A stretch of 64,000 nt of DNA from Prunella strophiata (lineage: Eukaryota; Chordata; Aves; Passeriformes; Prunellidae): the NCBI GenBank assembly GCA_036583965.1, contig JAZBQD010000015.1, positions 23,775,310 through 23,839,309 of the forward strand, in the 5' to 3' direction. A program made the position numbers and the translations under genes. The notes beneath the pieces were generated by a model that worked only from the letters and a program-made list of their open reading frames with translations, was not told where the DNA came from and made no database searches. This document shows positions 12,097 to 24,700 of the stretch, in pieces (positions within the stretch are counted from its first letter, which is position 1; each line of letters begins with the position of its first letter).

Positions 12097-15000
12097 CAGG
12101 AAAAGTAAATGGTGTTATATAAATAACTTAGAGTTGGGAGAAAAATACTATCAAAGGTTTTGTTTCAGAGTAGTATGAAAACAGCTCACAAGCATTCTCA
12201 TCAACGCTTGTCACACAGCAAAGGGAAGAAGTTATGAGGTCTGCGACAGACAATACAAATTGTTACATGTACCAGCAAATTCTATTTCTTTTAAACCATT
12301 TCTGGCTGTTAAATTATTGAAAAGCTGCTTTACAAATCAAAGACTTGGGATGCCAAGAGCAGGGCACCTTGACATTTGTTTAAACTTGCACTGGGAATGT
12401 TACATATAATTCTACAAGTAATATCATTTAATGTTTTTAAATTCCTCTTCTGTTCATTTAAGTGAAAGAGCACTCACTAAATTTTTATAATAACAGTATC
12501 TCATGTGTTAGCTCATAAGCTTTAAAACCATAAAGTCTTCAAAATGAAAGAATTTAAAACTGTCAGATATTTTGTCCCACCTATGGAATTAACTAATTTT
12601 TGTATTCTCTTGTTTATTTTGTGAAATTCAGACAGTCAATTTCACTTTGATTTGGAATTATTTTCACGTTTTGATTTTAGCAAAGCTAGCAATATCTATT
12701 TTCCTTACTGAGCTTTTCTTAAGCTGTTAAACCCTAAGCACACAATCACTAGAAGGTCATCTTTGCATTAACATCACTTACTTGATATTGTCTCTGATAT
12801 CTCTTTTTAGACCTGGAACCCTCATGTGCTTTTACTTGATTATGTATAGTTTTCTCTTGAATAAGAAGCCATCACTATGAGATGTTTTGACAGAATTGGG
12901 CACCTGGTTCCTTAAATTATAATTTAAGCTCTTCAATCTGTCAGTGGAGGAGAAAGAGGTGTCTTCTGCCACTCTAGAGGCAGTGTCACACAGATAATAG
13001 CCCATTACAGCTACCTAGTAAAATAATAGCTCAGTGAAAAAAGATCTGTGTTATGGAGCTAACCTCAGCTGACAGAGCATGTAGGAGCTGCCATTTGGGT
13101 GGAGAGTGATGGGGAAAGGGGAATGTTCCATTTCTCCCTTTTAAAGGAAATAAAAAATTTCAGCCAAAGAAACCTACTCATATTCCCACTGCCAACAAAG
13201 ACAAATAAACTCACCTTTTGGCCAGTTCTGTGGTCTGTTACTGTAGTGGAACCTTGTAATTACAATATATATTATGCCACTTTCCCTAAACTGTGGTTAT
13301 GTTTTGGCTTGAGATCCACAGCTCCAGATTTAGCTGCAGACTATAATATAAGGTTGCTGTGGGGCTTTTTGTGCATGCATGTGTGTTTTTGTTTTCCCTC
13401 AAGCAAGAGATTTCCTTTCTTTTAATGGATGCTGTTGTGCTCTTATAAAAAGGTCTGCATGAAAGTGCTGTGATCTGGCTCCCACTGCATGCCCCAACAA
13501 TGAATCAGGGCATAGATATTTGGGATCACAAAGGCAAGTGGGAGGTATGCTGCTGACACAGTAGATGGCACAGAACCTGGTGTAGGGCATTAAAACCAAA
13601 GGGGAAAAGTGTTGTTTTAAACCTTCCTAAGGAGAGCTCTTTGACCCTGCTAATTTATAATAATAAAGTGTGAGAGAAAGCAGACATCAGTGGTTGTAAA
13701 ACATGCCTCTGTAAAAAAAGCTGGGGAAAAAAAAGAGGTTGAGTTTCAAAGCAACTGTTTACATCTATATTTGCAATGGGTTTGGAGTGCAGGGAAACCA
13801 GCACCATAGCATTTGTGATTTATCACAGCATCACGAGGCAAGCATGAGTTGACAAAAGACAAATGCTGCAGAATACATCAATCAGAGAGTTCTTTGGACA
13901 ATTTTTTTTTTTTTTTCCCAGGGAGCTCGTCAAGTCACTGGGAGATACTAGCATTCATGAGTGGTGCTACAAATTTCACAGTAGCCTGCAGTAGGAGCTG
14001 CTTTTGCAGAAGGTCTTTGGGACCTCTCTGCTCAGAGCCATGGCTGTGCAAGAAATGTATCATAAGACATTCTGAGTCAACAGTTCTGCAGAGACAAAAA
14101 TGACATTCCCCTGCTTAGGGAGTGCTTGCTGCTTGTGAGAGCAGCCAGTCTAAATAGTGGATTGTGTGTTGAAGTGCTGGTAGATCAATACATCTGACAT
14201 CCAGCCACTAATGCCTGGTGTGAAGGTGCAAGAGAGCAGTGCACTCAGAAGTTTCGATGGGTCTGCATCATGTCTGTTTAGGAGGTTCTAATGGACTTCA
14301 TGATTACCAGCCAAAGAGCTTTTCCAGGAGGTCATACATGTGGTGAGTGACCTGAGCTTTTCTGTTCTGAGGCAGATTGCTACTCTGATTTGTTTTAGCA
14401 TCATTTTGAAGCATCCACAACTGCTGAACAAGGCTTTGGGGTGTACATTTGACAGAGGACAGCTTGAACATGTTAAACATTGTCAGAGTCTTCCTAGAGT
14501 ACTTTAAAATTATGAATGGTTTTTTTTAAAGTTTGATACCTGGCAAGGTACAAGAGCACAAAGCGTGTGCTAAGAAATCACTAAAGAAAGTACTTCAGCT
14601 GTATTTGTAAATGAAAATCATTGAATCATGTCAAGCTTCTTACTAATCAGAGATACAGGAAGGGCATCCATTTTCATTTGCACTGGGAGATAGACAAGGG
14701 AGCAACAACGAGTCAGGAAAATTCACTCCACTCAGAATCATCAATAAATTAGCCCACTGGAAGTATATATTTAAGCTCATGCAATTGAGTATTGACTTTG
14801 AACACTCCTGCTGTGACTCAGTCTGGAGGAGGCTTGCAGAAAAGTGTGAACTGACATCATCAGATATGTTACAGATTTCATGTTTCAGGCTGGTTCCAGT
14901 TGCTCTGAGCAAAGGTCATAATAAACTTCTTTCTTGAAGGCAAAATAAATGTGACTGAAAAGACAAAAATGCTGGGCAGGATAGATGGAGCTGCAGGAAC

Positions 15001-18000
15001 CCAAAATGCCTTTTGTGGGTGTTACTCTGTCATCTAGGAGGTTCTCATCCAGCCAGGCAGCACCATGGTCCCACCACCTATCCAGATGATACCATCCTGG
15101 GGGTGGAGACACTGGAAAATCCCAGAGGAAGCCTCACAGCCCTGCAGTTGCAGATTTCATGGCTTCGACACACGCCCTGCCAGATGAAGAAAGCCCTTGT
15201 TTGCCAATGGAATGATGTAAGGCAATTTAACAGCTGAATTTCTTGCCCTCCCTGTGGAAGGTGGAGACCAATCCTCCTGTGGTTAATCGAGGGGCCATGA
15301 TTTGCCAAGATTGCCTTTGTAGAGAATCCAGGCAAGGGGCTGAGGGTGCCCTCTCCTTCACCTTGCAAGCTGCTGGGAGCAGCACATGCAGGAAATCTCT
15401 CCCAGGAGCCTCCACAGCCACTCTGCTCCTTCTTGATGCTTTTTGACACAAGTTGCTTTTAACAAGGTAAATACTGTTATGTTTCCAGCAACATATGTGC
15501 TCAGGGAGCTAGAAAGCATCAGGGGTTCCTGAGCAAAATCACAGTAAAATCCATGTCTGAATAGGGCCTATCTCAGCCATGTTCACTTTCTTTCTGAAGA
15601 GTCCCTTCAAACACTTTAATTGAGGTTTCTGCCTCTTTGCTCCAGTGAGCTGGAACAGCAACACCAGTTTGCTGTGCAGAGATAAAGAGGAACAGAGGCA
15701 AGATATAGTGACCTGATCCCCAGCACCATCAGGGGATGCCTCTTCAGTCAAGCAGCTCTTCCACAGATCTCATCCTTCTCTCTCTGCAGAAACTGGACTT
15801 CACTTGAGGGTCAGTCCTCTTTCATGATGCCTGGTCCCACAGTCACAGAACACATTTGTAATGCCTCAGTTTTTTGTAAAGGTAATTTCTCTTGGCAAGG
15901 ATGTGATGAGCAATAGAATCTTTGACTGTGGGGAAGGAATTCAGCCTTGGGCACTGGGGATGCAGTGAGTGCAGTGAGGTGGAGATTCTTTGGCCCTGGT
16001 GTTGTATTGATTTGGGACACTCAACTACACTGGAATAGATTACTTTGAGCAACAGGAAAAAGTACAGAAGGAAAGAGAATCTGGATGTTTTTTGGGCTGC
16101 TCATCTGCTAAGTTTTTTTAAGGAATGGTCATTCCCAATCTTGAGTAGCAATACAATCAAAATTAAAACAAGAGGGATAGTGGAGAGGACAAGTTTTGGA
16201 AAGGGAGTCAGGAATCCAGCTTTAGTATCATTAGTTTGCACAAATGACAGAAAACTTGAGTGAAATTCTACTTTTTTTCCTATTAAAGAGATAAATCTTG
16301 GGAAAAAAAAAAGTAAAAGCTCAGAGATCTTTGAACTTTAAAGCCCACATTTATTATGCTATCTAAAGCTCTTGGAGGTTTTGCATTTGTGGTTGGATGC
16401 ACATATTTCCATAAGTGCTGGGTACTTCTGGGGTCCCTCCCAATCCCAGCACTGAGGAGCCCTCCCTCACCCTGGTCCTCCTCTCACTGTGACACTGAGA
16501 CCTCCAAGCTGCACTATCTATCCCTGTTTTCCTCCACAGCAAACTCAGTCTTCTTACAGGTTCAGGTGAAGACAGAGTGACCTCCAAGGGCTGCAAGGAG
16601 GTGATTTTTTGGCAGTGAGGATGCACAGTGTCCTTGGAGGATCCTAGGTGCAAACCCTAATGCAGCCCAAGGCTGTGTTATGTTTCTCATGTAGTCTCCC
16701 ACCTTGGGGGATTACTCTGGCTGCTGTAGCTGGGGGGTGCCCCCAGAGTGTGTTTTGGCAAAGCTGCTCTGCCAAGAAGTGTGAGGGCAGTCCTAAAGGC
16801 TGGCTGCCAGGCCAGGCTGGAGACCTGGCTCCCTGCATGTCCTCCCAGAGACAGGGAAAGAGAATACTTTTTAACAAATTAAGTACTTTCTGATCAAAAT
16901 AAAAAAATTTTGTGCTTACAAATTTTGTTTTATAAGCCGTGTTTCTGACTTCAGGCAGACATCCCTCATGATCCAAAGGACTACATTTAGCACTCATAAT
17001 TCATTTATTCAGACAGGTTTATTTTGCTAGAAATTAATATTGGAAAATTATTTTAAACAAAGGGAAGCACACAGAGAGAAAACAAAATGATTTCAAATCT
17101 TTAGAGATGGAAACAATTTTTTTTTTTCTGCTTGGACTTCACCAGATGTGGGAGCTGGTCCCCAGTGGGGAGCAAACCTCGCCCTTTGATGGGATCCACT
17201 GAGGCCTCGAGGAGGGACTGTGGGATTTTCTGCCTCTGAGCCACAGCTGTCACTTCTTCTGCCACTGGGATGAGCTGGGCCAATGGCAGCTTTGTGTCTG
17301 CTGTGGATTTTGTGTAGTGGGTGTTCCAAAAACCTGCCGAGGGTAGCAGGTTTAAAATCCCTGGACTGATGGATGGAAATGACTGCTGGAGCAAACTGAG
17401 CACTTTACCCATCTCTTCCCTTTTTCACAGGAGGAAGCCCCTCGCACAATAGTTCTCATTGTTGCCCTGATTATTTACTCAAGACACAATTTTGTTCTAT
17501 TTTGTGCCTTGTTTATGTTTCATAGTTCAGTACAGGGCTTTTCCTTTCCTCCCTAAAATTAAAATCTTAGCATCCACATGCATATTCTGTGACAGGGAAA
17601 CCCATATTTCCTTTTTGCACAGGAATGTGCACCTTTGAAAGTCCTGCTTGGATCCCCTTCTCTGGATTCAATGGTATTTATTAATAGCAGAGAGGCAAAT
17701 CAAATCTCTAGCATTTCTCCAGTGTGGGAAAGGTAACAGCCCTTTGTATTACAGTGCCTCTCCTCTGATTCTAAACACATGTGGGATGTCCTGTGTGAAG
17801 TGAGTGAGGAGGCTTTTTTCCTTTTTTTTAACTTTACTGAGATAAGCAATTTGCAGTGGCACAGACAATCTGCTCTGTTGAGAATCTGGCACCATTTCCA
17901 GTGGCTGGAGCAAGAGATTCAGCAGTAGATTAGTGCTAATTTCTCTTCACACAAATAATGGCACTGATGACTCTTGACCATGTGACAGGTTTGTGAGTGA

Positions 18001-21000
18001 TGAGCCTTGAGACTCCAGTAGTGACACTTTTCTTTCTCCATCACTGGTAAATTATTCATTATTGGTGCAGCCCTGGGAAAACATAAAAAAGAAAGAGCGG
18101 GAGAGAGGAGGGATTATGTTGCTAATGATAGAAACTGCTGACAAGTCCATTGGGGTTGGGGCTGGGGTTGGAAAGAAAGATTGCAGTATGGGGGCAGGTT
18201 GAGGCACTTGCCTTATACCCATTTCAGAATACAATATCCAAGTTCATTTCAATACTATTCCTCAGAAATGAAAGTAAGGATAAGTGCTAACTGGGCAATT
18301 TGGGGTCTCTGTGTGTATGCGTGTGTGTATGCATGTAATAAAAATGCTGGTGCTGCTGGTTTGCACCTTGATCTAATGCTTCATTCTAAGGCTTTTCACT
18401 CTTTTTATGTGAAAATCCCTCTGTGCTTTCAGTACACTCCTTATTTGTAGTGCTTCTGAATGAACACTGTTAAACATTTTCTTCATTCCAGCCCAGGACT
18501 GGATATAAGTGAAGCAGGACAAAGAATTTCCCTGATAGAGAATCTGTGAGAGACTGAGTTAGGGCTTGCTGAAACCTATCTGACTGAAAGAGCATTGTTC
18601 ATGTGGAATCCCATGGCTGCTCCCTGCTGGTATGTGCTGTGCTGCTTGTGAATCACCACAGGTTTGAAGTGTGTGTTATCCCTTCACAGCTTAGCTGCTG
18701 AAGCACTGATTAAGCAATACCAAACCTGTCCAAGTAAGACAATGTGGCATTTTACCTGTCCTAGCTGCTAATTTGCCATGTTCTTCCTTTTCTTTTAGAA
18801 AAGTACAACAGTGGATGCCATTTTTCTCACCAGCCAGCATGCAGAGGTGATGGTTTTTAACAAGCTCCCATCTGAAGCACCTCTACTCCACCTAAGATTA
18901 CTCTGCTTGCTCTTTGCTTCCAGGGGCACATAAAAAAAGCCAAACCAGTGGCAGCCCAAAACCTGGAGCTGCAAATCTTTGTATGCAGGAAAAGAAAAGG
19001 CCACACTGCAAGCAGAAAGGGTTGATTGAATGGAAAGAAAATTCCTAATCCATTTGTACAGAGTACCACTCTGGTGCTCTAGCCTTCAATGCTGTTATAA
19101 AGTCAGCCCTGAACATCCATTTCAATAACTGATTTGTGCATAATTCAGGGAAGACATGTGATGTGCTCCTGCATTTCAAGGAGTGTTGAAGTGGTCCCTT
19201 CCCAGTGGGCAGGTAGCAGCACCTGGGATTCCCTGAGGCAGCAGTGAAGACCACCCAAATCTGGAGGTGGGGAAAAAATATCAAATTTCCAACTGCTTCA
19301 GCTGCTCTGTGAGAGCAGAGGAGTTGGCTAAGCAGCTTCAGGTGCTCCCAGCCTGGAGAAGACACCTCTTTTCAGGATGTGCTATTTTCTGAAGGAGACA
19401 GAGTTTCTTCCACATTTCCCACCCCCTCACGTTGAGCCACGGCAGTTTTTACCCACATCTCTGTGAAGTGTCCATCTCCAGTGCAGCTCTCTGAATGTCA
19501 GGAGCTATTTCAGTCCTCTCTAGGAAGAATTCCTACATCTCCCATCTGTGTCTGCACCTGATGGCTGTCTGTCATGTTGAAGTCTAACCAAGAGAGTGCT
19601 TGGAGCACAGAGAGCAGCCTCGCCAACCCTCCACACTGCATATAAATGCACAGCTTCACTCTCCTGACTACAGGACTGTTCTCTGGGCACAAGAGCTCCT
19701 TTCAGATGAATTTATTCTGTTCATGTTCTGCATCCCATCCCCAGAAGGTGATTCAATGCCAGATCCCACACTGCAGGTGAGATGGTCCCCCTCCTCCTCT
19801 GCACTTCTTCATGGTGCAGAGAAGATCAGAGAAGAAAAGTCACTTGTCTTCAGTACCTCCAGACCCTAATCTACATCAAAGCACCCCGGGGGATATTGCA
19901 GTCTCTCAGTATCCCACGGGGTCATCACTGGCTCTGCCCAGCTATGCAGTGGTGTTCAAGGCCAGCACAGCTGCTCTCAGACCTGGAAGGGCTCAAAAGC
20001 AGGAGCAAAGCAGGCAGTGGGTTGATGAAGGGAAAACCTCTATGAAAATAAATTAGAACAGGAAGCCAGGCAGTTACAAAAAAAATCATCAATGGGATGC
20101 TTTCCCTCCCTGTATTCCCATCCTTTGTCTCCTTGTTTCTTTAGCTCCTTGATTCTTGCTGTGCCTGCTAGGAAAAAGAGGAAATCAAATCTCAAAATTA
20201 ATTCCTAGTTGACTGGAGAACAGAAAATGCTTCCATACTTGAACATATTCGGATGCTAAATACAGCCCTGTTGGGTTTTTTTACTACTCTCCTTTTACTT
20301 TTTTTTTTTTCCCCTTGCAATGAATTTTTGCAAAGAATCACAAAATTCAGTCTTGTTAGCTTGTTTAAATCCTTAAGAGAGTCACTTCAGAAAAATAACC
20401 AATCCCCAATTCTAAACTTTGCATTTAAAATGTAATAGATTATTCATGACTAAAAATGAATCTTTCACCATAACTCTAGTAAAAGAGGGATGAAAAGACA
20501 AGAGAACACAGGTTGGCTCTATGTCCAGGGGAGTGGGGCAGGCACACAGGAGCCTCCTTTCTGCTGCATGCTGCCTTTACTGGCAACAGCAGCATCAAAT
20601 AAACCCACCAAACAGCCAAGAGCATTGATGGGGGCAGCTAAGAAGGAACCTTGTCCATCTACCCCAATTGACTTATCTGCTTCTACCTGTTACTTGGGAA
20701 AAGGGGACATGGTGCTGCCATTCCCTACATTCCCATCTGTTTCCAGGAGCAGTGAGAAGCAATGGTCCCTGGATCTTTTCTCAGGGTCCCAGCTATCAGC
20801 TTGCACAGCTCTAAGAAATATTTTTTAATATACTTGAAAGATAAGCACTTGAAAAAAGGAGGCAGATGAAATAAGTGCTTAGAGCTCCTTGATACTGTGT
20901 CATCATAGCTATGCAAATCTGCAAAAGAATTGATTGCTAAGCAGAGTAAAGGACAAGCTGTTGTTCTGTTTAATCGTGCAGGTGCTTTCGTGTACAAATA

Positions 21001-21139
21001 TTTGGCAGCCAAATCCTGGGAAATGTTTATTCCTTAAGTCTAAGCTAGAATAAGAAGGAAAAGAAAGTGAGGACACAGTTCTTAGATAGTGGAAGCCAGA
21101 AGGAACTCCATTTTTCATTTTTATTACAACAGGAGAGGG
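12097..21139. other. Unique DNA, no gene recognised
   Basis: About 9 kb with only short frames (up to 123 codons), several of them overlapping on both strands in mildly GC-rich parts (15.1-15.45, 16.4-16.9 and 17.1-17.4 kb). None shows a known domain. Minor tracts are T14 at 13905-13918 and GT-rich DNA near 18308-18336. The AT-rich part at about 12240-12700 has the even, non-repetitive look of conserved non-coding DNA, but no specific evidence supports that here. Confidence 0.5.

Positions 21140-21200
<61 letters not shown>
21140..21200. repeat. 61-bp poly(T) tract
   Basis: A run of T with a single C at 21151. It is long enough to be highly unstable. It could be the reversed A-tail of a retroposed copy lying to its right on the minus strand, but nothing recognisable follows. 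The flanks are unique. Confidence 0.9.
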
Positions 21201-21204
<4 letters not shown>

Positions 21205-24028
21205 ATTTCTTCTAGGTGATTCATAGTGTTGGTACTTAAAGAGATATATGAGCCCAAGGCTACGCATTTAAAAAGCCTGAGAAACTAACTTCAAGGAGAG
21301 ATCTCTGAACAATCCATTTATGCAGATATGCTGCTGCATCTGGGTGGGTTAGCTTATTTATTTATTTTATGGCCAAAAGTGATATGAAAATGCTGCAGGA
21401 TTGGCTGAGTGCTGCTTAAAGTTTCAGCTGATGTCAGAAAGTGCCAGGCAAAATGACAGGGGAAAGTGCATCCCTTATTCATCTCATGCAATGATGGCTG
21501 TTTTGTTTGGAACCACTGAAATGATGCAAATAGAGCTATTTTTTTTAATGTTTCACAGCAGTCTCTTCCCACGCTCTGATGCTCGAAAGGGCACCCCACA
21601 GACAAAATTTGATTTATGCTATTTTTGATTTATATATGTGTTTTTGTTTACTTAGCTTATGAAGCATTTTTTTTATATCTCTGCTATTCCCTTACCCATG
21701 CAGTACCTTTGTGCTATTAGTATGTGTAGCAGACAAATATTTATCTACTACATGAGCAGCCATTCTGTTCAATTCCTGAAACATTTAAAATATATCAAAC
21801 TGGTTCAACACCAAAAGCATTTTAAAAAACAGCATCAGCAAAACATCAAGTTGGTTTGGCCAATAATTCAACAGTAGCTGCTTGCTTTGGATTTGTTTTG
21901 GGTTTGGGTTTTTGTGTGTGTGTGTATGTGTACATAAGCAGAATGGAGTGTTTTAGTCAAGAAATAGTGGGGACAAAGCAGGGCTGAGGTTCTTTTATTC
22001 CTTCTATCCCTGGTTTACAGCACATATTTTGAGACATTGGAGGGCAACTGCTGTCTGAGGCACTGGACCCTGGGTTTTCCCCCAGGAAAAGGGCTGCTGG
22101 AAAGTGGGGGGATTACTTGATCTGCCCTGCTGGCACTTTGCTGCTGGGGAAAATGGACAAAATATTCACTATACTGGGCTCTGAAACTCAGATATCTCAT
22201 CTCCCTGCTGTTTCTCAAGCACCTTCTCTGCAGGGTGGGTTAGCAGGGGTATTATTTGGTGTAGCAGCTGCATAAAGCATCAGCAGGAAGGGTGAAGCAA
22301 AATTCTGCCCAGGAGAACTTGGTAGAGTGTTGGTGCTGGTCATTCCCTGGAAAAAATGTGCTCAGGTACATCCCAGGAAAGAAGGGAACAGATCCCGAAT
22401 CTGCCACTTCTCATGTGCTTGGATCTCAGAGATGTAACAAAAGGAGAAGAGGGGAGGAACTGTCATTTCTGTGGTTCCTTGATTTCCTTTCCTTAGAGGC
22501 AGCAAAACAAAATGCATTTTAAATGTACTTAGAAGTAAATCTTACACTCAAGTCAATGTGATTTGGGGAGAGTTGTGTTCAGAAAAACATACAAACCAAG
22601 GATCAGTCAGCAATAGCCCCATCACAACATCAGAGAGAAAACAGAGAGGGGAAAAAACAAATCCAAAAAGTTTTCAAATTGCTGACCAGGAGTGCTTTGT
22701 CTGTAATCTGCCTTCTGTGGGTAAGAGATATTTAAGGATGAAGTTAGAGCAAGGGAGCAAGCTGGACCAGACTGGCCTCCAGACACACCCCAAGAAATGA
22801 AAAAGCAGAAAACGCTCCCAAAAACTTCACCTTTAAAATTAAATTTCCATGGCCTGTGAAGCAAAAGATACAATCTGTTTCTAATCAACACTCTCCATGC
22901 TATTGTCTGTGCAGATTAATTATTCTAAGGCCACAACATATAGGAAATTTGGGGTGGTCGATGAAGTATTTCAGTTATTGTTCCTTATATGCTCCTGTTA
23001 TTTTTCTTTCTTGCCAGCTTGAGGTAATATCTTGATCACTGCCAGTTTGTTTGATGTCAGGACCAGCACAGTGCTGGCTTGACATGTGCACTAAACACAC
23101 TGACAGGAGCTAGGAAGTTCATTGATGCTGGTATGGCAAGAAATGAATGGACTCCAGAAGCAGCAAAATGCACTCTTAGTACATCACAGTGGAGGCTTCA
23201 CTTTCCCGTGAGATACTGGGCTATTACTTGTCTGTGAGACACACTTCAACACTTCGTGTCAAACAGCAGAATCATGAGAAGACTTGTGAAGTATTCCCAT
23301 TAAGGCTAATTGATTTTTAAATACTCTATTATCCAAAGTTGGCATCTAATTATTTCTTTCAAGATCCTGACACGTTCCTAGTAGTCACAAGGAGCAATGA
23401 TTGTTCAGGATGTAGCACTGTGGTGGGCAGCAGAGCATCCATCTGAAAGGGAAAGACAAGGCTTTTGATATTTTTTTTTACTGACTTGTCTGAGGCTGCT
23501 GCAAGAGGAATTGTGGTGCAGTAAAAGACGTGTGAGATGAACACATGGGAAGTTTGAGGATGTAGTCAGGCTCCAGGTGGACTAAGATTTCTACAAAGAG
23601 ATCAAGCTATTCTGTCAGATAACTTATTACCTTTCTCAAACAAACCAGGCTGGCCTTAGGGTCTTTAATGTTTATAGTAAAGTTCTAATTAAGCAAATAT
23701 AAACCTTATGCACAGCAGAGATCACATTAAAAAAGAAAATAATCACAGACCACAGTCTCAGTCTGATTTTGTGATGACAGTATTATTTGATTACCAGCAA
23801 CAGATATTAGATCAAATGCTGGAGATACATCAGGGCCAACCAGGGTTGCTGTCTACAGCAAGCACAGATTAAGCACAGTGAGATGCCCAGCTCCTCTGGC
23901 AGGTATTCTGAGCAGTTGTTTCTGTCTGTGCAAGAAAGGTGTGAAATGCCCTCACAGGAAGGAGCTGCATTTCAGTGTTCTGCAATGACTTCCCAAGGTG
24001 CCATTGTGCTGTGGGACCCGTGACTGGG
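21201..24028. other. Unique DNA, no gene recognised
   Basis: Short frames only, up to 89 codons. A small (GT)n run lies near 21914-21930. No LTR, LINE or RNA gene was recognised before the LTR that begins at 24029. Confidence 0.55.
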
Positions 24029-24294
24029 TGTCAGAACCCAGGACATTCCTCTGGCTGCCCTGGATGATTTGAGACCCTGGCAAGGGACTCAGAGACCTTG
24101 GCACGGAGTCAAAAACACCTGTGGCTTTGATTTTAGCCCATGGAAAAAATTACCAACTTTGTGTGAAGATTTACAAGCCACAAGAGTTTGAATAGAGTGA
24201 CAGTTAATTTGTCACAGGGTGAAAAAATAGAATTTTGGGGTTTTAGAATGGGGGTTCAAGAGGCAAGATCGAGGAATTTGGGCATGCCCTGTCC

Positions 24295-24362
24295 TTCTTC
24301 TTCTTCTTCTTCTTCTTCTTCTTCTTCTTCTTCTTCTTCTTCTTCTTCTTCTTCTTCTTCTT
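24295..24362. repeat. (TTC)n microsatellite inside the LTR
   Basis: About 22 uninterrupted TTC triplets. The sister LTR copy has only a short irregular CTTCTTTCTCCTTCTTC at the matching place, so the run grew after this copy was inserted. One strand is all pyrimidine and the other all purine, a composition that can form triple-helix DNA. The poly-Ser and poly-Glu frames across it are artefacts of the repeat. Confidence 0.95.
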
Positions 24363-24584
24363 GTCCTTCATCTTCTGCTGTGATGGTGACACTTTTTGAT
24401 TGGTTTAGAGTAGAGACAGAGTGTCTAACATAGGTAACAGGTATTGGAAAATTATTGTAAATAAAGTGCACATAGTTCTTAGTACAAAAAGTTAACACCA
24501 CCCTAAAAGCTGGGATTGTGCCTCAACTCGACCTGCTGGACAGACCTCAGCAAGTCAGAGAAAGAATTTAATAGGATAAGGAAA

Positions 24585-24590
24585 AATAAA
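24585..24590 (+). terminator. LTR polyadenylation signal AATAAA
   Basis: AATAAA stands about 110 bases before the LTR 3' end, at the same relative place as in the nested copy. It may still be usable by read-through transcripts. Confidence 0.55.
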
Positions 24591-24700
24591 CAACCTTGAA
24601 AAGCAGAACCGACAAATCTCAAATTCTTCTTCGGTCGCAGGGGCTGGGAGAAAAAACTTTCTAATATCTTGGGAAGCATCCACCCACAGAGACCCCGAGA

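Larger units (their letters stand above)
24029..24700 (+). mobile_element. Solo ERV LTR, second copy of the nested family
   Basis: It begins TGTCAGAACCCAGGACATTC and runs parallel to the reverse complement of 11096-11713: CTCAGAG...CCTT, then GGTGAAAAA(A/G)TAGAATTTTGGG, then GATGGTG(A/G)CACTTTT, then GGTATTGGAAA, then AATAAACAACCTT. The TATA position is altered (TAGTACAAAA at 24480-24489). AATAAA is kept at 24585-24590. Flanks are ACTGGG (24023-24028) and GCTGGG (24701-24706), five of six bases matching, which supports these ends and a class II ERV. The last bases read CGAGA where CGACA is expected. It is 54 bp longer than the nested copy, in part because of its TTC expansion. Confidence 0.85.

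Noticed and set aside
21045..21257. Poly-Lys open frame on the minus strand
   Set aside because: It is a translation of the poly(T) tract.
24188..24501. Poly-Ser (plus) and poly-Glu (minus) open frames
   Set aside because: Both are translations of the TTC run within an LTR.
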